DNA of 64,000 nt. Origin: Lycocorax pyrrhopterus obiensis. Lineage: Eukaryota > Chordata > Aves > Passeriformes > Paradisaeidae. Shown in pieces: positions 48,688 to 62,100 of this stretch. Position 1 is the stretch's first letter. Each line of letters starts with the position of its first letter. The position numbers were made by a program, and so were the translations under genes. The notes under the pieces are model-generated. The model was not told where the DNA came from. It did not search any database and saw only the letters and a program-made list of their open reading frames with translations. The stretch lies in the NCBI GenBank assembly GCA_014706295.1, contig JACSVZ010000007.1, positions 57,984,975 to 58,048,974 on the forward strand, in the 5' to 3' direction.

Positions 48688-51600
48688 TTTTATCCACACC
48701 TCAGAAGGCAAGAAGAACACATTTTGGATCTAGATGGAAAACATATGACTTTTTCCTCCTCCTGTATCACAGGTTGCGAGTGTTGTCCACATTCACCTCA
48801 CCGTCCAACTGCTTCTGTGCGTGTAAACTATTCTTAGGAAGGTTACTTCACGTGTGGACTTGCAAACAAGTGACAATTGTGCTGACAGCAGAGTAAAGAC
48901 AGGGAAATGCATCTGACAGGCATGTGCTTTCCTTGCAGAAGACTGAGGAGATGATAGCATTCACCTGACTGGATACGGTGCTTGTGTCTCTGGACTTGCG
49001 TGGTTACGCTACAGACCTCAGAGTTGCGTGACTGCTGCTGTTGCTCTGTGTGTGAAAAGATCTTTTGTCCCTTTAAATGTCACTTGCTGTCAAAATGAGG
49101 AAAAGCTTCGAAGCCAGTGTTGACATTCATGCAAACAGATCTAAAAAAAATTTCTGGTGAGGTTCCACTGATAAACACTTTGGCCGTGATCTTGCGGTTG
49201 GATGTGTGTGGGCAGATGCGTGTGTTCCTGCAGAGCCTCTGACTGCTTGGAGAGGACACATATTTTTAAGTCAGCTACTTGCCTTGGACTTTTTGCTGGA
49301 CAGGGTTTTAGCAAGGAGTTTTGAGAGGCAGATGAATGACAGAAGAGCACAAAGCCACCAATTCTCAGTGGGAACTGTATATCTGAAGTGAAATTGTTTT
49401 GAAACTCTAAAGTTGCTTTATTATTTAAGAAATATTGTCTAAATCTTTCTAATTTTCCATTTCCCTCCTCCAAACATTTACATTTTCTATCCTGTTAAGT
49501 CCTACCTTTTTACCAGTCATGAGGGTCTGAATTTTGCCCTCAGCTGTTCATGCAAACCCCTCATCTTCAATTCATTAGACGCCAGCCAGGTAAAGGATTA
49601 GATTAGCCTTGCATGGAAACACACAGAGATCCATGAGGTTTGCATGAGCACGCTGCATATGCAGTGATTCCTGGAGAATGCAGAATCATTAAATTGTCCA
49701 AAACCAAAATTATATTTTAAGTGAATCTTGGTTTTTACTCAAATCTTTTTGATGACAAACCAGCAGTCACTAAAATCACAGCTGAACACTTAGTTTCAGA
49801 TATTAGGACCTGGGTTTTGTGCGTGCACCCAAGTTTTTTTTCCGTGGCAGTAATGAAACTGAGAGAACACAGCTCCTGTAAGATTTGTGACAGTGAATTT
49901 TAAGTGAGAAGACACCACTTCTGTCTTTCTGTCTTTCTGCTGCTAGAAACTGTCCCAGAAGTTTGTCCTGCCGAGGCAGCTGTTTGTCTCTCTGTCAGTG
50001 ACACAGTCTCAAGTTTGTCTGGAGAGCATGTAGGAGCTGTGCTCTCAAGAGACGTCTGTTCCTAAAAGATGTCTTCCCTTCCAGGCTTCCCAAGGTCATG
50101 CCTCACCATGAGACCTGAAAATCTTACATGACAGCAAATAGTGGGACAATCTGGTAAGTACACTCAGAGGCTGAGTAAGTTGTCTTTTTTTCTATTGGTG
50201 TGTAAGCTTAAAAACCTAGAGAAACTCCATTGACTGTGCTACCAAACTTGGTGTTCTTCAGCCTGCTCTTCTGCCGTTGTAGTGACTTTTGTGTGGATGC
50301 CCAGAGCCCCCAGCCTATCAATTTGGTTATGTTTTCTGTTCTTTGGTGTTTCAGCATTTCTGATGTCTCTCTTGGGTTGAATTCCAGTGAGTCAATGGAA
50401 AAGTTGTGTTGATAGTATTCAAAGCAGGAACTGGCTCTTAAGAGCCTCTTCCTAATCTGACCTTGACACTGACTTCAATCCACAGCATACGCAACTACAA
50501 GGGCAATAATAGCCCAGGAATAAAGGTTAACTATCACCCTTAAAAGTGAAATCACTACGCAAAATGGATACTTGTGTTCACCCCTCTGTACTCTGTTATG
50601 CTCTGGTCTCAGAGACCCTTCTTTAGGATAGTAGTGATCGTTGGCACAGGTTTAAGAGCTGTCACTTTGAATATGAAAAAAAAAAATCACGAGCCTTGTC
50701 AGATGGTTTAAGCTGGTGCTCAAGACCAGCCAAACCACAAGAAAATGGTCATTTGGAGTTGTGTCCCATTAATAAATCACAGGAGATTTACACCTGATAC
50801 GATGCTCCTCCCGTGGCTCTATGGAAATCAGCTCTCAAGCAGCACCTGGCTGGTATGGTCCAACACCAAACGACAGCTGAAGTTTAGGGCACTGCTTTGG
50901 ACTCTCAGATCACCCAGGAGAGCTTGCCCTTGCTCTGAAGGCAAGGTCATGGGCTGCATGTAATGATGAGAAATTGCAGCTGTAATGATTGCAGCTGACC
51001 TTGTTGGCTGTAATACCCTGCTGGCTTCAGCCCAGACACAAGAGATGTTGCTCATGTCATATACATATTTGGACTAAGAAAGTAGGGGAAAGGAAGAACA
51101 AAATACTTCAGGAAGAAGCTTTCAGAAGCACTAAGTCCTGCAAGAACTGAAGACTCATTTTCACTTCAGAAGAGAGGTGACTCTGGATCATTTGCTGTAC
51201 ACAGATGTGTGTGTGCTGCATCTGGAACACAACAGGGTCTCCATCTGCTGAGAGTAGTGAGGCTGAACTCTGCACAACATGAAAACCAGCCAATGCCTCT
51301 ACTGTATGCAACGAGAATGGCTCTGTTGTACCCAGCTTTCTACGGTAAATGAAAGAGCCTGCATTGTCCTTTCCAGGCACAGCCTGAATGCAAATCCATA
51401 AATATGGTTAATATTGCTGTTCTGCTTCCACAAGTTTGTTCCTACAGTCTCTACTTACTAAAATGTTAAGTTCTTAATCGAAATTCCACCTCCAGTGGAA
51501 CAGCCCTCCATCAGCTGTCCCTGGGAAAATAGAGCAATGACAGCAAAAGCATTGTGATGAGCTTTTCTGTCCTCTCCTGGTGTTTTTTGAAAATTTTCCA

Positions 51601-51900
51601 TTATTTTGGCTAAGAGGTCAGAACTGGTCTGGACACTAAGTTGTGCTTTTGATTCTTTATTATTGAGCGAAACATAACATAATTTAAAACAGCTACCAAA
51701 ATCAGAAACCAGTCCTTGCACAGCTTGGGAAGGGCCTGCTTTAATAATAACTTTTTTCCCAATGATCCTGTGACTCAAGCAGCACTGAGTTACCATACCC
51801 ATCTGGCTGTATATATTTAGATATAAATTATTTTTCACAGCAGAGAATGTTTGCACATGATTTTACATAAAGGGGTGAAAGTTGTCGTAGTTTTCTTGTC

Positions 51901-51916
51901 CTCTCTCTCTCTCTCT
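51901..51916 (+). repeat. (CT)8 microsatellite
   Basis: Eight uninterrupted CT units within a pyrimidine-rich stretch. Confidence 0.9.
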
Positions 51917-52626
51917 TCCTTGTCTCTTTAGATTTAATTATTGCTTTTTGTCCTTGTTCCTTTGATGAGTAACCTTTAACAGAAAGCTCTCAGCTCACGC
52001 AACACAGATCTCCAAAGAGAATTATGTGAGGATCGAAGATACTGCAGGCATGTCCACGAGAAGGGATAGGGTAGAAATAGTGACCCAGGAAACCTCCTGA
52101 CTACATATTTACCTGCCAGTCCAAGGCAAGACAGTGGAAATAGGAAATGGCAGATAGCAGGAAAAAGCCAGATGGCAGATATCTCCCAGAGGTGCTGACA
52201 GGTAATTCAGTGCCTAATATTTTGCACACATACAACATCTCACGAAGATATGCTAAATATGGCAAAACAGAATCTGCCATAGGCTCTACTATGGATCTGG
52301 TTATCCTTGTACGCAGTTAATATTCCTAGGGGACTCATTTACACCAATAATTAGTATTCTAAAGTGAATTGGTGTTTGTAGGCACATGTTTACACACAGA
52401 CACGCACTCACATTTACATTTAGAAAGACTTTCAGATGGACTTTGCAGATTTAAAGCACTCTTCTTGGCATCACTTGCCATGAACTGGCTTCAACTCCTT
52501 CTCTGACCAGGAGACTCCCTCACTGTTTGAAGAGATCCACCTCCCCCAGGTTTGACTTTGGTGGAATTGCTCCTGGTTTCCACAGTTTGAGGCAGGCAGT
52601 GATATTTTGTAGCTCTGAAATTGACT

Positions 52627-52665
52627 AGGAGGAGGAGGAGGAGGAGGAGGAGGAGGCGGAGGAGA
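52627..52665 (+). repeat. (AGG)n microsatellite
   Basis: Ten perfect AGG units (52627-52656), then CGG and further AGG-like sequence. In the RHOJ transcript it reads as CCT repeats. The polyproline this would give in an open - strand frame is a repeat artefact, not a protein. Confidence 0.95.
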
Positions 52666-55600
52666 GAGGAAGAAAACAAAAAGCAGAGGGAGAGGAGGCA
52701 GGCAATACATCAGACAATGTTTCCCAGCATCATTTAATGACTGCTTTGAATGGCTGAGAAATGACACCAGAAGTCTTACAAAGGCAGAATATGTGTTTCA
52801 ATGTATAATTATATGGTTATATTGTAGTCATAAGGATAATCATCACAATTAAAAAAACCCCAATCGTTAATCTGTGCTCTGTCTTTTCTGTTTTATTTCT
52901 GCATTACAGCTATTTCATGCATCATAAAGTATTATCCACTACAGGATTTGGAAATTACTTGTTTTATATCGTTGTGGTTTTATTTTGCATCAATCTCTAC
53001 ACATTGTCACTGCATATTTCTTGAGAACAATTCACTGGCAAATAATACTGCTGAGGACCAAAATATCTCTAACCAAATTCTGATGCACATACTGCCTGCA
53101 AATGCTGTCCCAGGTGGCTCAGGCTGTCAGGATCTGACCCAGTCCCCAGCATTTCCTTCACTGAGTGGCAATCTCTCATCTGATCCATGTGGGCATTTTA
53201 TGGAGCAAAGTCCTAAATTTCAAGCCTTATAACTTGCACATACGTTCCTGCCACCCACAGTGGGCTAGTAATATTCCAGTTCAAACAGGCTCTCTTGATT
53301 TTGCTTGCCTTGTACATGATACATGAGCATGCTTGTTTATGTGAAATTTGGGAGAACAAAGGCTAATTTGATCCCACCCTTCCAAAAGGTTATGTGTTTT
53401 TTCAACCCTGAAGCAAAATTCTATGTCTGTATGTTTTGGCTTTTAAACTCAATAACCTGCAGGCCTCAACCACGTCAGAAAAGAAATGGAAATCTCATTA
53501 TTACACAGAAGGTTTAAAACTTAAAACCAGAGGCTATATCAACAGCAAATGGGACACCACAGACATGCCCTTCTCCTTGGGACTTCCACTGGATTCAGGA
53601 TGGAGGGATGCTGTGAAGGTTGTTTTACTTTGCCTGTATGTTGAGGGTACAATGGCTTTTTTTGGATATTACTGTAGATTCTTACTTGACCACATAAACA
53701 GGACAAGAACAGACAGCGTGACTTTTGAAGGTGAAGATGTGATGTTGGGCCATGTGAATGAGTGTTCACTCCCTGCCCACTCTTCCTCTGAACCATATTT
53801 CTGCAATGACTGTGCCACAGGAATTTCACTGCGCAGTTGAATTTTAGTAAAAAACTTTTATTTTAAATTTTGGGCTGTTGAAGGTCATTTAGGCTATTCT
53901 GTATGTATGAACTCTATTAAAAAAAGAGGATCCTTCTGCCCTGAGCTTCCTATTCTCTCTTCCTCCCTGCTCCCTCTGGACTTTTACCTTGCTGCTCTGT
54001 ATTATTTTTTCCACACAGTCCCTGGCTTTGTTGTCTGCAGTGCTGGAATTTTTCTCCTTTACACACCTTATTTTCTAAACCTTCTATTATTTTTGTGACC
54101 TTTCGGGATACTTTCTGTTTCAAGAGCATTCTTTGCAAGACAGACTTGATATAGAGAGAAATACTCCCAACTTGGTCTCACAGGACATGTTTTTGCACCC
54201 TGTTAGCGTGTGTTTTTAACCCTGCAGTGTCCTTCCTCATGCTCCCACAGGTGCTGTGCACAGCTCCAGTTTGCACCCACGGGAGTGTGGAGCTTTCCCA
54301 GAGCTGTGTGGGTTGCTGTGTCGATGGGGAAGGCTGTCTCTGGAGGATGCTGCCACCAAAAGCAAAATGCCTCTGTCTGCCATCCAACTGTTTCCACACA
54401 ACCAACAGTTTTAAGGCTTTATCTGCACCTATATCCCCTGGAGGGAGTCTCTGGTATCCTGCACTGTTGGCTTCCTAAGAGGAAGAAAAAAAATACCTGC
54501 TTGGAGCAGATCCTTTGAGGGATTCAAAGTTCCCTGGAGGAATGTGGCCCTGAACCAAAGGCGTCAGGTGCAGCTGATCCCAGGAAAGCTCAGGGCTTAC
54601 GAGGGGCTGAGTTGGCCACGGAGGGTGGAAGGAAGGATTTCTGGCTGGAACCCAAGGCCAGGCAGCCGGAGATTTACAGCACTGCTCTATCTGCCCTGAT
54701 TTCTTGGATGTGGAACAGTCACTGAGGTGTGCGGAGGGCGGTCGGGGACTTGGCTGGTTAAACAAAAACCACAGGTTTAAAATCGGAATTGCAGCAAGGA
54801 ATCATGGCTTTTCAGCTGCTGGATATACAGGAACCTCTATCCTGCTGGGCTGGGATACACAGGAACCTCCAACATTTTACATGATTTCTGTGTGCTCTGC
54901 ACAGGGATACTGATGCTGTTTTTCCAAAGGCAAGCCCTAGAAAGGGTGGCTGGCTGATGTGGCTGCCAAAGCTCTGCCACACGGGCTTTGCCTGTCAGAA
55001 GTGAAAAACACGGCTGGTGCTTAAGGCACTTCCAGAGTAAACACCGGCAACACTCCCTTCAGTTTTGGGACAGGCAGTTGTATTTAAAAATGCTTCAGTC
55101 CTAGTGAGAGAGGCTGTGGGTCAGGGGACTGTTTCCCAGGGTTTGTTTTTAACCCTGTGGATATTTTTTAGGGACTGCATGTGCTCTCCTGAAGTTTCCA
55201 GTTTGGCTCTGCTGGGGCCAGTGACGCTGGCTGGTGTCTGAGCCTACGCAGGGGAGACAATGCTGGATTGTTACAAATGAAACTGGTACTAAACAGCATA
55301 GAGGCTTTGCATCATCTGCTAAATACCAGGAATTAAATTATTTTTCGCTTCCGCCCTGCCGAAGAAAACTTATATTGAAACCTTCAGCCCATGGTAGTCT
55401 TGGTGAGCCAACACAGTATAATCCATGCAAAAACAAAGCAGGAAGATGATCATTGCCACTCCCTATAGGCTGGCAGACAAAACGATTTGGATCACTTTAG
55501 TAGGCCCTTATGAGACGCAGGAACAGCACCATTTCATCTGTGCCTGAGTGCTTCAGCACAGACACAACACTGACTTGATGGCAAAAGTGTGTGGCAGCAA

Positions 55601-56631
55601 TTACTGCCGTGAGAGTTGCTCTGGAAAGGAACACAAAACATTCATTTAACTCTTGCACTCGCCACTGTAAGGTAATTTGGACATGCTATATTCCCAGCAC
55701 AGTTGTAAATTTAAAAATAAGCACAGCCAGGGCTGTAGTTGGAGAGGGACTGGATGGTGCAACTGATCAAAACATGCTCCAGAACACACTGGAGTAGAGT
55801 TTACAAAAAGCTGCCTTTTAAATCTTATGCCTACGATCTATTTCTTTCTGGAACAAAATATGGTGCTTCCAGCCTACAATATGAAATGAGTCATAGTATT
55901 GCCATTCAGCTCTCAGCACAACTGGAGCATACCTAGGGTATGAAGTGGGAGAAATATTTGGCCCAGAAGAAAGCTCCAGAATGTTTTTTTAATGTACTGT
56001 CAAGACACGCTTAATAAATGGAGAGTATTCTTTCCATATTGCGTAATTCTGACTTTCCTCATTCTGGGGTTTTTTCAGCAGAACACGCAAGTATGTGCTT
56101 ATCTTTAATGAGTGTTTAAGCCCAGATGAGCGTAAACATTCGTATGGGAAGGACTTTCCTTGCCAAGCAAGGAGGCAAACGTGGAAATACACCTGCACAG
56201 GGGCTGAATGAATATGTGGATGGTGGCTGTTGGTGGCAGAAAGCACAAGAACTTCCTGTGGTCCTTAGTCCCTCACTCTGTATTTCTGCTGTTCCCCTCA
56301 GGACAGATTTCAGTGATCTCCAACATCACTCGCGGGGCCATGGACTCAATCACGCTGGGAGAAACAGCCTGAAGGGCAGTAAAGGGAAAGCCTGGTTGCC
56401 CAGATGGAAAGGCTGTGGGGTGGAGGGTGAAATCCCTGTTCTGGCCATGCCAAAGAGAATATTGCCTTCAGCAGAGTGATTCCACTGCGTGTGTACGAAC
56501 AGACACCAAAACAGAGAAGAAATCATGATGTGATGGCCAGCTGGGAACTGCTTTGGCAGAGCAAACAGGGATTAAACCTCGAGCTCTTCCAGGGGAAAAA
56601 TAAAGGCAGGAGCAACTTTAGTGCACATGGC

Positions 56632-56661
56632 GGGGGCAGGCGGGGCGGGGCGGGTTGTGGG
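56632..56661 (+). promoter_or_regulatory. GC-box cluster and G-quadruplex candidate
   Basis: Five runs of three or more G (GGGGG, GGGG, GGGG, GGG, GGG) within 30 bases satisfy the usual G-quadruplex rule. The same sequence includes overlapping GGGGCGGGG-type Sp1 sites. It stands alone inside AT-rich intron 1. It could mark an alternative RHOJ promoter, an enhancer, or a simple G-rich expansion. No start codon or exon could be tied to it. Confidence 0.45.
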
Positions 56662-57240
56662 TAAGGCTTTGGTCCGTGACACAGATGATTTGGCCATGAT
56701 TCCTGCCCTGCAGCTGTGTGACCCTCCCAAGCCAGTGTTTCCCTCCAAATAAAATGTGAGTATTGACACAAACCTGCTTTTATGTATTGCTGTGCTTATA
56801 CTAGAGACTGCTTATGGGTTGAAGTTAATGTTTGCGTAATATATCCTACTCCTTGATGTTAAATACTGTTACTATTAACTGCTGTGATGCCTGCTGCCAC
56901 AGGGCTTTTATGATCAAGATCATCTAAAATAACAGTGGTTCATTTTGTTTTCAAGCATTCAATAGTGTGCAGTGAGTTGTTTAACTTCAGGCAGTGCATG
57001 CATTATTATGCTGTGCTCATATATGAAGTGTGTTTTTTGACCAAACAGCCCAGAAACATTTCTTGCTCTTGGTAATGAGAGCTCCCAGAATCGGAGAGCC
57101 CGTGAACATTTGAACCCTCTGGAGTGTGAAATAATAATGGCCAGCTGGTGCCATTTCAGTGGGGAAAGCAGTGAGCAAATGGCAAAGTTATGAGAATTAA
57201 ATCTTGTTTATACCACACCACTGAGGACCACTAAGAAACT

Positions 57241-57266
57241 GGTTTGGTTTGGTTTGGTTTGGTTTG
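57241..57266 (+). repeat. (GGTTT)5 microsatellite
   Basis: Five perfect GGTTT units plus one base. Confidence 0.95.
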
Positions 57267-58165
57267 AAGAGGATTTCAGAACAAAGGAGTTTCTCAAAGA
57301 TCTCTGCCCTCTCAGAACACCAACATTCCTCTGTACACACAGAGTGTGTACTTGGAGCCGGGAGCAGATTCTCGAGTAAAAGATGGATTGACCACTACTG
57401 AGACCCTCTGGAGAAACTAGGATAAGAAAGCTGTCAGGAAATGTATCCCTATATATCTCTTCAAACCCATCCTCTTCAGTTAAAACTCTAAATTGTTGCT
57501 GCTATGTTCATAAGGCAGCCTGGGGTGTCTGAGCAGACTCCCTGACATTTAACAAATGGATGGATGAAGTCAGACACTTCTCAGGTTAGATCTACCTGGT
57601 CACTGATGGATTGGTGTCCGGAAAACCAGGGCTAGAGTAAGCTGGGGGTGAGTTATGGAAAAATTATATCTTCTTGTAATCACAGGAACTCATCAGGGAC
57701 AAATTAACTCAATGCTATGAATAATTTCCTCACCATAACCTTCTGTTCACTTTGTAATTACAAGGTGAAACAAGGGCCGTATCCTTTTGAACTCAGGGCC
57801 GCATCCTTTAGCCTGTGCTGCCACGTTTGCCTATATTTGCTCACTTCAAAAAAAGCTCTTTCTTTACCCAAGGGTATGTGGATGATGGCAAACTGCAGAG
57901 GTTTTTTCCTAGCAAATTTGCTTTCCCTCTTGAACATTTTTCTCTGGAGTTTTTCCCACCCCTGTTCCTTCAGACATATTGATCTCCACAGTCTCACTTC
58001 TTCCTGGTATAAGATCTGTTTTCTTTTAAGACAGCTACAAGTCTGGGAAATACACACCCTGGTGTCCAAGAGGGCAGAGGGAGGTATTTCTAGAAATAGC
58101 TAGATGACAAACAAACCACTAGAAGTTCTAGTCTTGGCTACCTTACTGTAAACTCAGCCCATAGA

Positions 58166-58182
58166 TTTTTTTTTTTTTTCAG
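58166..58182 (+). repeat. T14 tract followed by CAG
   Basis: Fourteen T then CAG, which has the form of a strong plus-strand splice acceptor. No plus-strand exon is recognisable after it, so it is listed only as a homopolymer. Confidence 0.7.
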
Positions 58183-59142
58183 AACTGAGGTTTCCCATCT
58201 GCCAATGGGTGAATATAAATTCCAGCAGACGTTAAAGAGACATCTGGAGTGTATCCATTGCACCCCCTGTGTCAGTGATCATCTCCCAGTTACTCTGTAT
58301 TTTTGCTGAGCTAAGGGAATCTGTGGCCTTCCCCCCAACTGGGTGACTGCAGAAATTGTGATGTCAAACATCCTCTGCTACAGCTACCAAGAGTCTCTGA
58401 TACTGAGACTCCTGCTTAGCACTTGTGTTTCCATAGCCAAGGGTTTAATGACCCCCAAAACGAGCCATTCGATAAACTAATGCAGTGGGTGCTGAGGGTG
58501 GGCTTGCTGCTGGCCTGCAGGGAGGACCCTGATGTCCGGGACAGGACTCTTGGCCATGGAGGAGCTGGGAACATTCAGCAGCTCAGGAAACTGAACAAGG
58601 GGATTTGAACCTCTTGGGAATCAAAATGAGGAGAGAGGATTTCCCAAGGAACCCAAAATGTCTGTTTCCAAGTTGAATTCGAACAGGCTCTCCAGCTCTA
58701 CAAGATGGCTTCAAAAACCCTGACCTAATTTTCCATAAGAGGCAGATATATTTTTCATCCTCTCACATCTGGCCACGGCCTGAGGTGCCCAGGCAAGAGA
58801 GAAAACTTTTCCAGCCAACTACATATTTTCCTACCCTGGGAACAACTCCATTGTACAGTGTGAATGCCAAAGTCCATTTTCCTTCTGGGCTCTGCACGTT
58901 TTTTGAAGTTGGTGTTTATTTTGCCTGATCTGCCCTGACTTTCTGGTTCCTGTTACTGTTCCCTCCTATTGTCGCTGGTGAACTCTGGCCCTTACCAGGA
59001 TTTTGGTGGGGTTGCTTTTCTCTGAGCAGGTACACGGGAGATTTCCCATGACTGGAGAAATGGATCTGTATTCCCCTGCTGATCAACCTCTTTTTCCTCT
59101 GTATATTACAAAACATGGAGAGAAATAAAGCTCATTAACGAG

Positions 59143-59161
59143 CCCCTGTAATTAACAGGGG
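59143..59161. repeat. Short perfect hairpin
   Basis: CCCCTGT, a 5-base loop AATTA, then ACAGGGG: a perfect 7-bp stem. It is not followed by a T tract and is too short to be a microRNA precursor. Confidence 0.6.
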
Positions 59162-62100
59162 TTGCATCTGTGAAATGGCGAGGGACATTAAGAACTGTTG
59201 TCTTTGCTTAGCAAAAGGCATCTGTGAAATGATTTTGGGGAAAATTCCCTGAAATGGAAACTATAGGTACTTCTCTAATTGTTTATACAAATTAATACAA
59301 CAAAGAAAGAAATTTGGGAAAAATTCCCCAAACATATGGCTTCTTTGTAATCTAATTCTTTGACAAAAATAAAGCATAGAATTATTAATATATGAACATT
59401 TCCCTGCATGTTCTGCAAATATATAAGGGGAAAACTGATACTTCCTTCTTGAGAAATTATCTACTGCGTGTCATAAGTATCTTTATTCTGATTTCTTTGG
59501 AGCTTAGAATTTTGCACACAAATGCGTTAATTAAAATACCTGCTTCTTTGACTTATTTTATTCATCTGCTTGTTAGCTTTTTATCATATGTCACACATCC
59601 CTTCACTTCAAGGGTTTCCTGACACAGATTTGCTTGGCCCCAGCTCTGTGAGCCTTCCAAAACCAGATGAACCCAACAGCCTTGTGTGAGCATAGCCAGC
59701 CTTGAAAAGGATTGCCTAAAAATCTATTACTTCTTCCTTCTTCAATCTGAAAATGTATTTACCACAATGTCTTCATGCTGAAGATTGTCAGACTAAAAGC
59801 CATTTATTATGGCAACAGGCATAAATATTTACAACCAATAGAGGCTATATCTAATTTTAGGCACCCACACCCACCATGCTGACTGGGAAAGGAAACCAGT
59901 CTCTTTCAGGTTATGCTTCCAGCTCTTCTAAGGAAGAAAATCCATTAGGCTCCGTCAGTAGTGACTTCTCCCTACTTCTGTTGGCTCTGTTTTATTTCTT
60001 GCCTGACAGCTCACAGCAGGAACACATTCAAAAGGGTTGCCCATATAGGAAATCTGAAATTCAGTGGTCCTCAGACACCCCAAATGAACTTCCTTAGGTC
60101 AGATGTAATTCATACTTCTGACAGGATTTTGAGCCCTCCCTGGAGAGGCTCCTGGGAAGGACTGACTGTTTTAGCTCCAGGCTTATGGAATGAATCCCTC
60201 CTATCAAACAGCTGTGCCTTGGTTTGTTAACATGACAGACAACAGAAATGCAGGTATATGGGAGGGATCCTGGAGCTGACGTGACAGAAATGGGAATATA
60301 GGTTGAATTTCAAGCTCAAACTGATTGCACACAACCCAGTTTCCCTAACTACAATGGCGTCCTTCTTCAATGAGCATGGCATGAGGTCCCAATCAGGTCC
60401 TTTTCTGTATATTTCCTCCATAATTTACAAGCAGCGTTTATAGAATGTGGCCACAGACACCTCCCTCCACGTCCACTGGGCATCACAGCTGAAGTCCTTG
60501 TTCCAGTGTCACTGGAACTTTGGGGACCACTCACTGGAGAAAGATTGTGTCTGGCAGAGGGAAGATGTCCTTTGAAAACCTTTGAGAGTGTTTGGGCTAG
60601 CTTCCTTCTTCTGGGAATCAAACATACATGATATTACAAATCAGTAATGTGGATTTATTGGACATTCATGTGATGACAGAAGTCATCAAAAGAGAAGAGG
60701 AAAGAACCCCTCTGCAGCAGCCTGTACCAGAGAGAGTGAAGACACAATGAGCAACACTCAGCTCAAAGACTGTTTTCCCTTCTCCTAAGCACTTGCCTGG
60801 TTCTGCCATTGGGTTTGCCCAAGCTTGTGAGGTTTGCCAACCTCTCCCTGCAACCGCCGCAGCTCTTCAGATTGATAGAGCCTAAAACCACACCTGAACT
60901 CATGCTAGTTGAAGCATTTTCCTTGGAAATTTTTGTCTTTGCCGCACAAATATTTCATTTAGAGGAAGCCTGCCCTTGGATAATAACGACTGCAATACAG
61001 TAACTGTAAAAAGGATAATAACAGCAACCAACTAGAACTGGCCAGGGAGATGATAACTCAGCTTTGTGACAACTTCTGAGGTTTTACAATTTGTTTTCAT
61101 TTTACAATGGAATGAAAACAAAACCTTCAGATATTATGTTTTCAATTTGGGTCTTTTTTGCTGCACTGTCAGAAATAACCAGAGGGCCCTGGACCTCAAG
61201 AATTTGTCCTTTCAAGTATTTAAAAAATGCTTCAGCTTTCGTGAATCAGCATTTTCTCTTGGTGGGACAGTTCGTCAAAAATGCTCTGGCCAGAACTTTT
61301 GCTAACCCCAAAAGTTCAAAACTATGAGTCATATCCCCCAAAACATAGTTGTTACAAATCACTTGTTTTATGATTTATGGACCTCTTCTGGACTGTCTGC
61401 TCTTAAATGTACCTTTCCCCTCCATCCTCTGAGGATGTACATTTCTTTCCCACACTTCTCCACTTCTTCTCTCCTATTTACTTGGGCATATTTTGGTTCT
61501 CATGCATCTCCTTGGCTCATTTGACCTTCTCTAGGTTATGCACAAGAGGCAACGCTGAGATAATATTTTTATGGAATGCTGTGGCAGGGGTTTGCCAGGA
61601 AAGAGGTGGCTGCTGGAATGGATAGTGGTCACTGTGGGGTGGTCCCACTACCATCCTGCAAAGCCCTGTCTGGCTGCTTGCTGGTTCTCACTCATCTCAG
61701 CTGACATTTTCCATGGGGCAGAGCTGACATCTGTCAGGAGGAAGAACATCTGCTCTCGTGCCCTTGGCCCTGGCCAGCTCAGCAGCGCTGGAGGGAATCA
61801 GAAGAGACACCCGGTAATAATTATCACCCAGGGCTTGTGGGGCAGCCGCTATGTGTGCAATGTCTGTGGTTTGGTTTTGGACCCAGCTGGCTCAGAGGTG
61901 GCTCTGCAGGATCCATAGCTGGTTCTGGCCAGCTCCATGGCCTATGCTGTACCCAGGAAAGCTTTGGGAAGACAATCTGTCTTTCTTTTTTTTTAACATT
62001 TCAGGTGGAAAGACCCTGCTCATGAGGAAAACAAAAAAAAAGCAGCGTGGAAAATAAATACCAAGAAAAGGAAATGTGGCTGTTCATTCTGAAAGCTGGA

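Noticed and set aside
52471..52767. - strand frame with a polyproline run
   Set aside because: The prolines come from the (AGG)n microsatellite; nothing else supports coding.
58595..58667. Possible - strand tRNA (GGTTCAAATCC box-B-like sequence near 58603-58613)
   Set aside because: The acceptor stem does not pair, the T stem has a mismatch and no box A or anticodon arm is visible.
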